From Nitrospira sp. (lineage in GTDB: Bacteria > Nitrospirota > Nitrospiria > Nitrospirales > Nitrospiraceae), in NCBI GenBank assembly GCA_031315995.1, contig JALDRG010000010.1, positions 62,001 to 126,000 of the forward strand: a DNA stretch of 64,000 nucleotides. Direction: 5' to 3'. Each line of letters opens with the position of its first letter. The stretch's first letter is position 1. The translations under genes were made by a program, and so were the position numbers. The notes under the pieces were generated by a model that was not told where the DNA came from, searched no databases, and saw only the letters and a program-made list of their open reading frames with translations. Positions 42,164-51,147 of the stretch are shown here, piece after piece.

Positions 42164-43468
42164 ATGGTCTATCGTCTTTTCATCCCACGCATCCGCTCGT
42201 GCTCTCGTCGATTCATTCTGCTTGTGGTCCTGGTGATCGGCGGGCTTCATGCCCTGACGGCACCTCCTGCCGCCACAGGTGACGACGGCCTGGAGGCCGG
42301 CACTCATTCTATCGTGGAGCTGATCATCAATGGCCTCGAGGCCACCAAATCGGAGACGATCCAGCGGTTACTTCCCCGCCCGGTGCCCAACACCTATACT
42401 CGTTCAGAGCTGCACGAGTTCGAGCGGCGCATCAGAAACCTCAGCCTCTTCGACTACGTCACGGTGACGGTTCTCCATCAGACGGTGACGGTCGAGGTCC
42501 GCGAAAAACACACGCTGGTCCCCATTCTCAGCTTTACGAGCGGCAGCAGCCTGGGCGACGTCAGCGCGACCGGCGGGCTCGCGGAGTACAACCTCGGCGG
42601 CACGGGAACACAACTTGGCGGTCAATTCAATTACAGCCAGCGCGGACCCAACGTGGATCTCTGGATCTCCCAACACTCCTTCCAACCGGACCGATGGGCG
42701 AAGGAGGTGAAGGGCTCCTACAACGTCAACGGTATCCGTTTCGCTGATTCAACGACGGCCTGGACGCGGAACCGCATCGGAGGCGAATTCGAACTGAAGG
42801 GCCCCTTCGCCTATGGATCGGCCCTGCGTTATGAAATCGTGGCCAAGTTCTACCGTGAGGTGGCGCAGGATCAGACCGGCGTTCGGCCGCCGGACGGCTA
42901 CTATGTAGGACTCATACCCGAGGTGACCTGGGACAAGTACCATTGGCACGACCTCGTGCCCTGGGGGTACCGGATCGCGCTCGAGCTCCGTCCCGGATAT
43001 TTCCTCGGTGCGAACCAGGAACGTCATGAAGTGCGGCTGCGCTACTTGCAGGGTATTCCGCTGGCCCCCGACACGGTCTTCATGATCAATGCGGTCGCCG
43101 AAGCGGTGAACCAGAGCCGCAACCCCAATCACAGTCTGCTGATCGGCAGCATCGCCGGGGTCAGAGGATTATCCGACAACCTTTACAGGAATCGCGCCCA
43201 AACCTACACGAACCTGGAACTTCGCCATGCGATCAAACTCGCCCCGCGCTGGGCACTCCAAGGGGTGCTGTTTTCTGACATAGGCGGCTTTCAATCCTTT
43301 ACCGCAGACGGGGCGTTGCGCGATTGGCAGGTCGCCGTCAACGCAGGAGCGGGAGTGCGGGTCGTGCCCACGTTTCTCGCTAATACCTTGCTGCGGGTGG
43401 ATGTGGCCCATCTCATCGAGCCGCGGTCCGACATCCTGTTCCAATTCGGAATCACCCAGTATTTTTAA
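42164..43468 (+). CDS. BamA/TamA-family outer-membrane protein with one POTRA domain
   Basis: 434 residues. Signal peptide (FILLVVLVIGGLHALTAPPA), one POTRA-like domain at residues about 45-120 (SIVELIINGLEATKSETIQR, HEFERRIRNLSLFDYVTVTV), and a 16-strand barrel ending ILFQFGITQYF with terminal Phe. The barrel carries SIAGVRGLSDN, the VRG-F-like loop-6 motif (here VRGL). With only one POTRA it is a short member, closer to TamA-like or FhaC-like secretion proteins than to BamA. TTGGAGG precedes the ATG by 6 nt. Its TAA shares the four bases TTAA with the stop of sigZ. Confidence 0.85.
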   Translation: MVYRLFIPRIRSCSRRFILLVVLVIGGLHALTAPPAATGDDGLEAGTHSIVELIINGLEATKSETIQRLLPRPVPNTYTRSELHEFERRIRNLSLFDYVTVTVLHQTVTVEVREKHTLVPILSFTSGSSLGDVSATGGLAEYNLGGTGTQLGGQFNYSQRGPNVDLWISQHSFQPDRWAKEVKGSYNVNGIRFADSTTAWTRNRIGGEFELKGPFAYGSALRYEIVAKFYREVAQDQTGVRPPDGYYVGLIPEVTWDKYHWHDLVPWGYRIALELRPGYFLGANQERHEVRLRYLQGIPLAPDTVFMINAVAEAVNQSRNPNHSLLIGSIAGVRGLSDNLYRNRAQTYTNLELRHAIKLAPRWALQGVLFSDIGGFQSFTADGALRDWQVAVNAGAGVRVVPTFLANTLLRVDVAHLIEPRSDILFQFGITQYF

Positions 43469-44142
43469 CTGGGAGGGATCCGGTCTCCGGTCGTGCTGTC
43501 CCGGCAGGGGTTGTCCGCCGTATCCCGCAGATCGTAGTCCACCACGGCGCGGCGGCCATCGAGTTGAATGAGGCAGCAGTCATCCAGCATCTGCTTGAGT
43601 TGCCGGCGGCCCCGCTGCACGCGCGACTTCATGCCGGACAGGGACAGACCGAGACGTTGCGCGGCGACCTGTTGCGTGAGGCCCTCCAGGTCGACCAGCA
43701 TGATCGCGTCGCGGTATGCTTTGGGCAATCGGTTCAGCATGGGACTGAGACAACCGGCCAACTCCCCACGGAGGCGCCCGGAATCTGCCTGGCCGTCAAC
43801 GATCAGGGCGGCGGCCGTCCGGACGGTCATCTCCATGTCGGCAGCCAGGCCAGCCGGCATCTCCCGTCGACCGGCTGACGCCCGGTAGTGATCGATGATC
43901 ACACGGCGCGTGATCTGGTAGATCCATGACAACAGGCGGCGCGGATCCTTCAGACCATCGATCCGCCGATGGATTCGCAGGAAGACGTCCTGCGTAATAT
44001 CCTCGACCTCAGCCTGGTTCGAGACGCGCCGCGCGATAAAGGCACGCAGACTGTCGTAGATCTCCTGCCGGACTTCTGTTCCCGTCCCTGGCATGATCGT
44101 CATCTCCCCGTGCGTGTCCCTGCTGCCCCGTCGCATCATCAT
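43465..44142 (-). CDS. sigZ: ECF sigma factor, SigZ type
   Basis: 225 residues. Region 2 has SNQAEVEDITQDVFLRIHRR and PRRLLSWIYQITRRVIIDHY; region 4 has LPKAYRDAIMLVDLEGLTQQ, VAAQRLGLSLSGMKSRVQRG and the tail MLDDCCLIQLDGRR, whose Cys pair is the mark of the SigZ group. The open reading frame starts with three Met codons and ATGA overlaps the arsI stop (44139-44142), so the sigma factor is translated with ArsI. No anti-sigma gene is adjacent. Coupling suggests regulation of a thiol- or metalloid-stress response. Confidence 0.85.
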   Translation of the reverse strand: MMMRRGSRDTHGEMTIMPGTGTEVRQEIYDSLRAFIARRVSNQAEVEDITQDVFLRIHRRIDGLKDPRRLLSWIYQITRRVIIDHYRASAGRREMPAGLAADMEMTVRTAAALIVDGQADSGRLRGELAGCLSPMLNRLPKAYRDAIMLVDLEGLTQQVAAQRLGLSLSGMKSRVQRGRRQLKQMLDDCCLIQLDGRRAVVDYDLRDTADNPCRDSTTGDRIPPS

Positions 44143-44582
44143 ACCCCGCAGGTGACCGGCTCGCCGCTCCCCTGCCCTTTCGGTAGACAGCAGCCGCTGT
44201 TCCCGAGCGGTCCGGTCACTGCCAGTTGCTCATGGACGGTGAATATCTCCCAGGCGTTGCCGTCCGGATCGGCGAACCAGAGCTTGTCCTGCCGCGCATA
44301 ACAACAGACACTCTGCTCTTCGACCTTCTGCAAAACTCCTAAATCCTGAAGTCGTTGCTTCCACAGGGCAATCTCGTCGGTTGATTCGACCTCGATTCCG
44401 AGATGGTTCACCCTGCTGATCGACCCAGTCGAGGACACCAAGGACAGGTTCAGCGTCGGATCGGCCAGATCGAATTTGGCATAATCCGCCGTCTGCTTCT
44501 GAGGCACGACACCGAACACCCGTTCGTAGAACGAGGCTGACTCGGACACGGAGCGCACATCAAGGGAAAGATGGGGTCTCAT
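44139..44582 (-). CDS. arsI: ArsI/CadI-type VOC metalloenzyme (organoarsenical C-As lyase)
   Basis: 147 residues of the vicinal-oxygen-chelate fold. His4, His60 (RVNHLGIEV) and Glu112 (AWEIFTV) are at the metal-ligand positions, and the Cys pair C93-C94 (QSVCCYARQDKLWFADPDG) is the trivalent-arsenic binding motif of ArsI; a third Cys pair GCCLPKG lies near the C-terminus. ArsI cleaves the carbon-arsenic bond of methyl- and aromatic trivalent arsenicals; CadI homologues confer cadmium response. AAAGGAG lies 7 nt before the ATG. Overlaps sigZ by 4 nt. Confidence 0.88.
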   Translation of the reverse strand: MRPHLSLDVRSVSESASFYERVFGVVPQKQTADYAKFDLADPTLNLSLVSSTGSISRVNHLGIEVESTDEIALWKQRLQDLGVLQKVEEQSVCCYARQDKLWFADPDGNAWEIFTVHEQLAVTGPLGNSGCCLPKGQGSGEPVTCGV

Positions 44583-44760
44583 GGGACATCTCCTTTCGAG
44601 AGCAGAGCCGGAAAATTCCGTCTCTCACTTCTATAGACGGAGACCGGCCCAAAAGGACGCAACAGGGCTGACCGGTGACCGGCAAAGCCCGAGCGCGATA
44701 GGACGACCGATTCACGATGCTGGAAAATCTGCGACGGCGATCGGACAGGGGCAACCCTGT

Positions 44761-46371
44761 TCAGCTACTGCCGGTACGTCGCTCGCCGATGCCAAGATGG
44801 ACGGCGGCGGCATCGAGTTCCTGCTCCAGGCGGTGCAGAACTTCGTCGCTGATCGTGCCTTCATTGCGGAGAGCGATCAGGGACATCCGTTCGGCCGTCA
44901 ACGTCTCATGCTGCAGGCGCTGGACAATTTCGTGTACGCCATCGGCACCATTGTCCCGTTGGAGATGAGAAGTGGAAAAACGCTCCAGCCGCCGGCTATA
45001 TCCAAGTCGCACTCGTTCGACCTGCTCTGACGTGGCCCAGTTCTCAGAGCCCACTTGATCCAGTCGATTCAATGCGGCCGTCGCCGCATGCTCCCTCGCC
45101 AAGATTTCTTCCTGCTCCAGGCCCTGATCTTCCTTGATCCGGAGCAGGTGGATGATCGGCGGCAACGAGAGTCCTTGCAGGACTAGGGTGGCGAGAATGA
45201 CCGTAAAGCTGATCAGGATAATCTCGGATCGGAACGGAAATGGGACACCTGCGTGAGTCGTCACCGGAAGAGCCAAGGCCGCCGCGAGCGTGACAATCCC
45301 GCGCATGCCGGTCCAGGACACCAAGAAAATTCCCGACCAGGGAGGCATCGGATCGCGCCTGCGCAAGGCCGGACTCACCCACCGAGGAATGAGTGCAGCC
45401 AACGGCACCCACAACAACCGCACTAGGATGGCGGTCGCACTGACCGACGCACCGGCGACCAGGATGGGGCCGAACTGTCCGGCCGGCACCGCATCACGCA
45501 ACGCGCCGAGTTGAAGGCCGATCAAAATAAAAATCACTCCGTTCAAGATAAAAACGAGCAACTCCCACACGGCGCGCGCCTGCAAACGGGTCGCGGGAGC
45601 CACCGCGCTGCTGAAGTATCGTCGAAGGTGAAGCCCGCCCGCCACGCAAGCCAGCACCGCCGACGCATGTACAGACTCGGCCAATACCCACGCGATGTAG
45701 GGGCCCAGCAGCGTCGTGCCGATATGAATGGATCCATCTTCCGTCGCGCAGAGCGCCCAACGCATCAGCCAAGACACACTAATACCAATGGCCACGCCCG
45801 CCAGTCCCGCGAACAGAAAGTCGAGCAGCGTGGCGCCGAGCGCAAATGAGCCGCTGACCGCCGCGCCCACCGCCGCCCGGTACAACACCAGAGCCGTGGC
45901 ATCGTTCACCAGGCTTTCGCCTTCCAGGATCGTCACGACCCGTCGTGGAATTCGAAGCCGTTTCCCGATGGCTGTCGCCGATACGGCATCCGGAGGCGAG
46001 ACGATCGCTCCCAGCGCAATCGCCTCCGCCCATCCGATTCCCGGTAAGAGGGCATGCGCAACAAATGCGACGGCGGCGGATGTCGCCAAGACCAGCCCTA
46101 CCGCCAACAAGGAAATCGGCCGAAGATTCTGACGAAACTCACGAAACGACGTGAAATAGGCGGCGGCCCACAGGATCGGCGGCAAAAAGACCAGGAACAC
46201 CAGATCCGGATGGAGCGTCACGGTCGGCAAACCGGGAACGACTCCGAGCACCAGACCGCCCAAGACGAGAAAAATAGGGTATGGGATGGAGATCTTCTGC
46301 GCAATCGCGGTCAGCGCGAGTACCGCCGCCAGCAACAAGATGATGATTTCGAGCTGATGCAGGCCTTCCAT
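44761..46371 (-). CDS. Na+/H+ antiporter (CPA1/NhaP type)
   Basis: 536 residues. About 12 TM helices, with IALGAIVSPPDAVSATAI (the conserved S/T-P-D-A-V motif), EGESLVNDATALVLYRAA (ND active-site pair) and GMRGIVTLAAALALP (R in helix 11). A cytoplasmic C-terminal tail of about 130 residues (LLRIKEDQGLEQEEILAREH onward) is typical of bacterial NhaP/NhaG-like exchangers. It extrudes Na+ or K+ in exchange for protons in pH and salt homeostasis. Confidence 0.92.
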   Translation of the reverse strand: MEGLHQLEIIILLLAAVLALTAIAQKISIPYPIFLVLGGLVLGVVPGLPTVTLHPDLVFLVFLPPILWAAAYFTSFREFRQNLRPISLLAVGLVLATSAAVAFVAHALLPGIGWAEAIALGAIVSPPDAVSATAIGKRLRIPRRVVTILEGESLVNDATALVLYRAAVGAAVSGSFALGATLLDFLFAGLAGVAIGISVSWLMRWALCATEDGSIHIGTTLLGPYIAWVLAESVHASAVLACVAGGLHLRRYFSSAVAPATRLQARAVWELLVFILNGVIFILIGLQLGALRDAVPAGQFGPILVAGASVSATAILVRLLWVPLAALIPRWVSPALRRRDPMPPWSGIFLVSWTGMRGIVTLAAALALPVTTHAGVPFPFRSEIILISFTVILATLVLQGLSLPPIIHLLRIKEDQGLEQEEILAREHAATAALNRLDQVGSENWATSEQVERVRLGYSRRLERFSTSHLQRDNGADGVHEIVQRLQHETLTAERMSLIALRNEGTISDEVLHRLEQELDAAAVHLGIGERRTGSS

Positions 46372-46428
46372 GGATCAGACTTCTGCCCCTGCGACCGACC
46401 GTCCAAGACAATCGATGCAAGCCGACGG

Positions 46429-47268
46429 CTACATGCCTATGACTTCCAGCCGTTGCAGATCTTCGGGGGCGATCGTGAACTGGTCTGACTGCAAATCCTC
46501 TTGCATATGTTGGGGATTGGTCGTGCCCGTCAACGGCAACATGCCGATCTGCATCGCGAACCGAAAGACCAGTTGCGCCAATCCCATGCCGTACTTGACC
46601 GCCATCGCCCGCACCTCGCTGTCACGGAACAATTCACCATTCGCGGTCAGCAGCGAAAAACCTTGATAGATGATGTTGTGCGTGCGGCAGATCGCGCGCA
46701 CCTCTTGGTCCCACCCTAGCGCGGCATAACAGCGATTCTGCACCACCATCGGTTTGTGGGTCGCCCTCGCGCAGAGGAGGGTCAGTTGATCCGCCGTCAC
46801 GTTACTGATCCCGATCATTTTCGTTTTCCCCGAAGTATAGAGCGCCTCGATCGCAGCCCAGACCTCCCAATCCGCCTCGATCAAACCGCGCCGCCCATAG
46901 GGGCCATGCAAGACGTACGAGTCCACATAATCAGTGTGGAGATGGACCAGGGAACTGTCGAACGATTGCGTCACCTGAGTCGTGAAGTCAGCCTGGGCAT
47001 CGTAGGGCGTCCGATGATCCTGGCCGTTGACCGGCGTGAACTTGGTTTGCAGAAAGAGACGATCGCGTGAAACGCCCTGCTTGGCCAGTTCCACCAGCGC
47101 CTCTCCCACCAGCGCCTCCTGATAATGGATCAATTGATTGGCTGTATCGATCGCGGTGAACCCCGCCGCCACGGCCTGCTGTACCAACTGTGTCGTGGCT
47201 TCTTTTTTCCAAGCGGTCCCGTACATGAACGAGGGGATCGGCACATTGTTATATGCGGTCAAGGTCAT
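46429..47268 (-). CDS. Aldo/keto reductase
   Basis: 279 residues from ATG 47268, with GGAGG 7 nt upstream (an in-frame ATG at 47313 lies before that site). Catalytic tetrad in order: Asp in FTAIDTANQLIHY, Tyr of the same block, Lys in LFLQTKFTP and His in DSYVLHGPYG. It then has KMIGISNVTADQL and MVVQNRCYAALGWDQE, and a short C-terminus. An NADPH-dependent carbonyl reductase; substrate unknown. Divergent from the CFA-like operon. Confidence 0.92.
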   Translation of the reverse strand: MTLTAYNNVPIPSFMYGTAWKKEATTQLVQQAVAAGFTAIDTANQLIHYQEALVGEALVELAKQGVSRDRLFLQTKFTPVNGQDHRTPYDAQADFTTQVTQSFDSSLVHLHTDYVDSYVLHGPYGRRGLIEADWEVWAAIEALYTSGKTKMIGISNVTADQLTLLCARATHKPMVVQNRCYAALGWDQEVRAICRTHNIIYQGFSLLTANGELFRDSEVRAMAVKYGMGLAQLVFRFAMQIGMLPLTGTTNPQHMQEDLQSDQFTIAPEDLQRLEVIGM

Positions 47269-47457
47269 GGTCGTTCCTCCATGGGCCATGCTTACCTGGT
47301 TTGATGTTTCCATGTCTAGTCGGTTCGATGCACAACTCGCGGGCTGCCCTCACCCACCTCCTACTCGCTCGGCCATCTGCATGGTATGGTGATGTGTGCG
47401 GGCAGCGCTCGTTTTCGTTTGTCTTCTCCCATTCATCTTGGTCTGAGGAACCAACCC

Positions 47458-48519
47458 ATGAACCGTCTCGGACGCTTTGTACTCCATTTGACCGAGCGTG
47501 GATTATTCGCTGACCTATTGCTCCGACTGGGGATTCGTTACCTAGTCAAGGATCGCCTCCAAGAATTACAGGAGGATGACCCCAACGCGGCAGCCGCGCT
47601 GGAAACAGGGTTCATCGAACAGATGCGCGCGGCCCCCATCGCGCCGGTTCCCGAGAAGGCCAACCAGCAGCATTACGAAGTGCCGGCCGAGTTCTTTCGT
47701 CAGGTCCTGGGTCCCCATTTGAAATACAGCTCCGCCTATTGGCCCGAGGGGGTGACGACCTTGGCCGACGCGGAAGCAGCCGCGTTGCGCGAAACTTGTG
47801 CCCATGCCGCTCTCGCCAACGGGCAGACGATCCTCGAACTCGGCTGCGGGTGGGGCTCGCTGACCCTCTGGATGGCCAAGCACTATCCCGACAGCCGCAT
47901 TACCGCCGTGTCCAACTCCCATTCGCAGCGCCTGTTCATCGAAGCCACCGCCAAGGAGCAGGGCCTGCGAAACCTGCAGGTCATCACCTGTGACATGAAC
48001 AGCTTCGACAGCGAGCACGATCGGTATGATCGAGTCGTCTCGGTGGAGATGTTCGAACACATGCGCAACTGGACAGCGCTGTTTGAACGGGTGCACCGAT
48101 GGCTCCGGCCGCAGGGGCTGTTTTTCATGCATATCTTCGTCCATCGATCCCGCTCCTATCTGTTCGAAGACCGCGGACCGAGCGATTGGATGAGTCGTTA
48201 CTTCTTCTCCGGCGGAATGATGCCCAGCGACAGCCTTCCCCTTGCATTTCAAGAGCACCTCGCCCTGGCCGATCGCTGGCATTGGGACGGCACGCATTAC
48301 GAAAAAACGGCCAATGCCTGGCTCGCCCGCATGGACGAAGCACGTGACAACCTCTGGCCCCTCTTCGAGCAGGTCTATTCGAAGGCTGAGGCGCGAGTCT
48401 GGTGGACACGCTGGCGTATCTTCTTCATGGCCTGCGCCGAGCTGTTCGGATACGAAGGCGGGCGGCAATGGGGGGTCAGCCACTATCGCTTCGTCAAACC
48501 CGGTAGGGGTTCGCGGTGA
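47458..48519 (+). CDS. CFA-synthase-like SAM-dependent methyltransferase
   Basis: 353 residues from ATG 47458 (GAGG at about 9 nt). Has the cyclopropane-fatty-acid synthase-like core: HYEVPAEFFRQVLGPHLKYSSAYW, the SAM motif TILELGCGWGSLTLWMAKHYP and VSVEMFEHMRNWTALFERVH (post II), ending with a Trp/Tyr-rich C-terminus. The N-terminal residues about 25-65 are unlike those of CFA synthase, so it belongs to the broader family of lipid-modifying enzymes. (The first block is quoted in parts: HYEVPAEFFRQVLG and HLKYSSAYW; the second as ILELGCGWGSLTLWM.) First gene of a five-gene operon; overlaps the next by GTGA. Confidence 0.88.
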   Translation: MNRLGRFVLHLTERGLFADLLLRLGIRYLVKDRLQELQEDDPNAAAALETGFIEQMRAAPIAPVPEKANQQHYEVPAEFFRQVLGPHLKYSSAYWPEGVTTLADAEAAALRETCAHAALANGQTILELGCGWGSLTLWMAKHYPDSRITAVSNSHSQRLFIEATAKEQGLRNLQVITCDMNSFDSEHDRYDRVVSVEMFEHMRNWTALFERVHRWLRPQGLFFMHIFVHRSRSYLFEDRGPSDWMSRYFFSGGMMPSDSLPLAFQEHLALADRWHWDGTHYEKTANAWLARMDEARDNLWPLFEQVYSKAEARVWWTRWRIFFMACAELFGYEGGRQWGVSHYRFVKPGRGSR

Positions 48520-49067
48520 GCGCTCGCACCAGGCTGCTCCTGAGCAATTTCCTGATTTATCAGATCGCCTGGTTTACAGGGGTGTGGACAGCCGCGACCA
48601 AGCAGCCCTGGATCGGAGCCATCGCAATGGTATCGGCCATCGTGATCCATCTGGTTCGCGCCCCCAGACGGGAACCTGAACTGGCCCTCGTCGGCATCGC
48701 CCTGGTCATCGGGCTTCTGTTCGACAGCCTCCTGGTTTGGCGAGGCTGGGTCCACTATCCCTCGGGGATCCTGATTCCGGACCTCGCGCCCTATTGGATG
48801 GTCCTCATGTGGGGACTGTTCGCCACCCTGTTGAATGTGACCCTGCGATGGATGCACGGGCGGTTTATCGTTGCGGCGCTTCTCGGCGCCATCGGAGGCC
48901 CGGCCGCCTATTACGGCGGGGTGCGGATGGGCGCGCTCCAATTCAGCGATGAATCCGCCGCGCTGATCGCCCTCGTCGTCGGCTGGGCCATCATCACTCC
49001 CCTCCTGATGGCGTTGGCCGACCGGTTCAACGGCTATGCCCACGCCATGGAGGCTACCCCCTCATGA
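48516..49067 (+). CDS. DUF2878 membrane protein
   Basis: 183 residues, start GTG at 48516 overlapping the stop of the methyltransferase (GTGA). Five or so TM helices with the DUF2878 pattern ALVGIALVIGLLFDSLLVWRG and LAPYWMVLMWGLFATLLN, followed by AAYYGGVRMGALQF. (The first stretch is quoted as ALVGIALVIGLLFDSLLVW.) Members of this family recur beside CFA-like methyltransferases and DUF1295 proteins in lipid-modification clusters. Function unknown; the ATGA overlap with the next gene shows co-translation. Confidence 0.85.
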   Translation: MSARTRLLLSNFLIYQIAWFTGVWTAATKQPWIGAIAMVSAIVIHLVRAPRREPELALVGIALVIGLLFDSLLVWRGWVHYPSGILIPDLAPYWMVLMWGLFATLLNVTLRWMHGRFIVAALLGAIGGPAAYYGGVRMGALQFSDESAALIALVVGWAIITPLLMALADRFNGYAHAMEATPS

Positions 49068-49855
49068 ATGTGTCGCTCTACGCCATAGGGCTCGGCGCGA
49101 TGTTGGGGCTGGCGACAATCACCTGGACCATCAGCCTCATCAAACGTGATGTGAGCATCGTGGACGCCGCTTGGCCTCTGCTGTTTCTCAGCGGCGCGCT
49201 GGTCTATGCCGGGGGCACGGAGGAGTACTCCATACGAACGGCGCTCGTGCTCACCCTGGTCCTGCTGTGGGCCCTGCGCCTGTCCGGCTATATCGTCACG
49301 CGAAATTGGGGCGAGCCGGAGGACCAGCGCTATCAGGACATCCGGAAGAAGTACGAACCGAATTTCGCACTGAAGAGCCTCGGCATCATCTTCTGGTTTC
49401 AAGCCTTCCTTGCCTGGATCATTTCCCTGCCCCTGTGGGCGGCCCTGAACATGTCCGCCGACACCAGCCCCTTCGATTTCATGGCGGTCCTGCTCTGGGG
49501 CATCGGCATGACATTCGAAACCGTCGGGGATTGGCAGCTCTCACGATTCAAGGCCGATCCCGCGAACAAGGGCAAGGTCCTGGACCGCGGCCTGTGGCGC
49601 TATACCCGGCATCCCAACTATTTCGGCGAATGTCTCGTCTGGTGGGGATTCTATTGTTTTGCCTTATCGACCGGAGCCTGGTGGACGATCGTGGGACCGA
49701 TCCTGTTGACCTACATGCTGCTGAGGTTCTCCGGCGTCGCGCTCATGGAAGAAACGATCGTGGAGCGACGTCCCGAATACCGAGACTATATTGCGCGGAC
49801 CAATGCCTTCTTTCCCGGTCCGCCGCGACCATCCTCCGTGCACAACCCGGCATAG
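49064..49855 (+). CDS. DUF1295 (steroid 5-alpha-reductase-like) membrane protein
   Basis: 263 residues. Multi-pass protein with C-terminal WRYTRHPNYFGECLVWWGFY, the isoprenylcysteine/steroid-reductase-like motif, and VALMEETIVERRPEYRDYIA. DUF1295 proteins are thought to reduce or methylate lipid substrates; activity is inferred from the fold family. Start ATG 49064 overlaps the DUF2878 stop (ATGA). Third gene of the lipid operon. Confidence 0.9.
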   Translation: MNVSLYAIGLGAMLGLATITWTISLIKRDVSIVDAAWPLLFLSGALVYAGGTEEYSIRTALVLTLVLLWALRLSGYIVTRNWGEPEDQRYQDIRKKYEPNFALKSLGIIFWFQAFLAWIISLPLWAALNMSADTSPFDFMAVLLWGIGMTFETVGDWQLSRFKADPANKGKVLDRGLWRYTRHPNYFGECLVWWGFYCFALSTGAWWTIVGPILLTYMLLRFSGVALMEETIVERRPEYRDYIARTNAFFPGPPRPSSVHNPA

Positions 49856-49865
49856 GAACACTTGC

Positions 49866-50537
49866 ATGATGCGACGCGACGTAGTGCCCGCAACCACGAG
49901 AAGAAGCGTGATCGTGCTGCTCGGTCTTCTTAGCCTGATGGGCTTCGGCGGGGTAGCCATGGGCGCAACAACCAAGACCTATGACTTCACGGTCCTGCTG
50001 GACGACGATGAAATCGGGCATCAGCGCTTCGACGTGACATCCGAGGGCGAACGAACGCAGATTCGGGTCAGCGCGGAATTCAAGGTCAAATTCCTCTTGA
50101 TCACGGTCTATACCTATCGGCACAGCAATGTGGAGACCTGGCAAGGGTCCTGCCTAAGTGAGATTCAAGCGGAAACCAATGACAACGGAGACGCCTTCTT
50201 CGTCAAGGGTTCCTATCGCGACGGCCGGCTGCAGTGGCAAACGCAGGCCGGAGAGCGGGCGGCGGAAGGCTGCGTCAAAACCTTCGCCTATTGGAATCAG
50301 GATTGGCTGACCGGCGACCGGCTGCTGAACTCGCAGACGGGCGAACTGCAGCGGGCGGATATCGACATACTCGGGAAAGAGACCATCGCCGTACGCGGCA
50401 GCCCCACACCAACCACCCATCGCCGGATCGTCACGGATCAGTTTACCATCGACCTGTGGCACGGGCTTGACGGCGAGTGGGTCGCCCTGCAATCCACCAC
50501 GAACAAAGGTAAGACGCTCCACTACCGGCTCCAGTGA
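49866..50537 (+). CDS. DUF6134 exported protein
   Basis: 223 residues from ATG 49866 (AGGAAC about 5 nt upstream). Signal peptide (SVIVLLGLLSLMGFGGVAMGA), then a beta-rich body: TKTYDFTVLLDDDEIGHQRF, IRVSAEFKVKFLLITVYTYR, YWNQDWLTGDRLLNSQTG and LWHGLDGEWVALQST. (The third and first are quoted from the reading frame.) This matches DUF6134 proteins, periplasmic and often encoded with CFA-like and lipocalin genes. Likely binds a hydrophobic ligand; mechanism unknown. Followed after 7 nt by the lipocalin gene. Confidence 0.8.
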   Translation: MMRRDVVPATTRRSVIVLLGLLSLMGFGGVAMGATTKTYDFTVLLDDDEIGHQRFDVTSEGERTQIRVSAEFKVKFLLITVYTYRHSNVETWQGSCLSEIQAETNDNGDAFFVKGSYRDGRLQWQTQAGERAAEGCVKTFAYWNQDWLTGDRLLNSQTGELQRADIDILGKETIAVRGSPTPTTHRRIVTDQFTIDLWHGLDGEWVALQSTTNKGKTLHYRLQ

Positions 50538-50544
50538 GGACCAC

Positions 50545-51072
50545 ATGACCTATCGTATTGTGTCGATCGTCACCCTGTGCCTGCTGATCGGACTGACGGC
50601 CTGCACCAAACACCCGCCCATTCGCACCGAGAACGCGGTGGACCTGAACCGATTCATGGGGGACTGGTACGTCATCGCCAATATTCCATCCATCATCGAG
50701 ACGGAAGCCTACAATGCCGTGGAGTCCTATCGCCTACAAGAAGACGGCTCCATCGCAACGACCTTCACCTTCCGTGACGGCGGATTTGACGGCAAGAAGA
50801 AGGTCTACCATCCCACTGGGTATGTCGTGGACCATGAGTCCAACGCGGTCTGGGGCATGGAGTTCCTATGGCCGATCAAGGCCGACTATCGCATCATGTA
50901 TGTGGATGAGGCCTACCACCAGACCATCGTCGGCAGGCTCAAGCGAGATTACGTCTGGCTGATGGCGCGAACCCCGCAGATCCCGGCAGCCGACTACCAA
51001 CGGTTCCTCACCCTCATCGCGGAGGAGGGGTACGACGTGACGAAAGTCCGGAAAGTACCGCAGCGCTGGTAG
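50545..51072 (+). CDS. blc: Blc-type lipocalin lipoprotein
   Basis: 175 residues from ATG 50545, with TGAGGA just upstream. Lipobox LIGLTAC (Cys about 21) makes it an outer-membrane-anchored lipoprotein. The lipocalin signature NRFMGDWYVIANIPSIIE (GxW) opens the barrel and the conserved TDY/R-like end is VWLMARTPQIPAADYQRF. Blc proteins bind phospholipid or lysophospholipid. It ends the lipid operon, where it may carry or shield the modified lipid. Confidence 0.92.
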   Translation: MTYRIVSIVTLCLLIGLTACTKHPPIRTENAVDLNRFMGDWYVIANIPSIIETEAYNAVESYRLQEDGSIATTFTFRDGGFDGKKKVYHPTGYVVDHESNAVWGMEFLWPIKADYRIMYVDEAYHQTIVGRLKRDYVWLMARTPQIPAADYQRFLTLIAEEGYDVTKVRKVPQRW

Positions 51073-51147
51073 GAGCGTCGAAGCGCCTGATATGAAACGG
51101 ACGGCAAAATTGATACAGTGGGAAACCACCATGAGGGCCCTGTCGAG

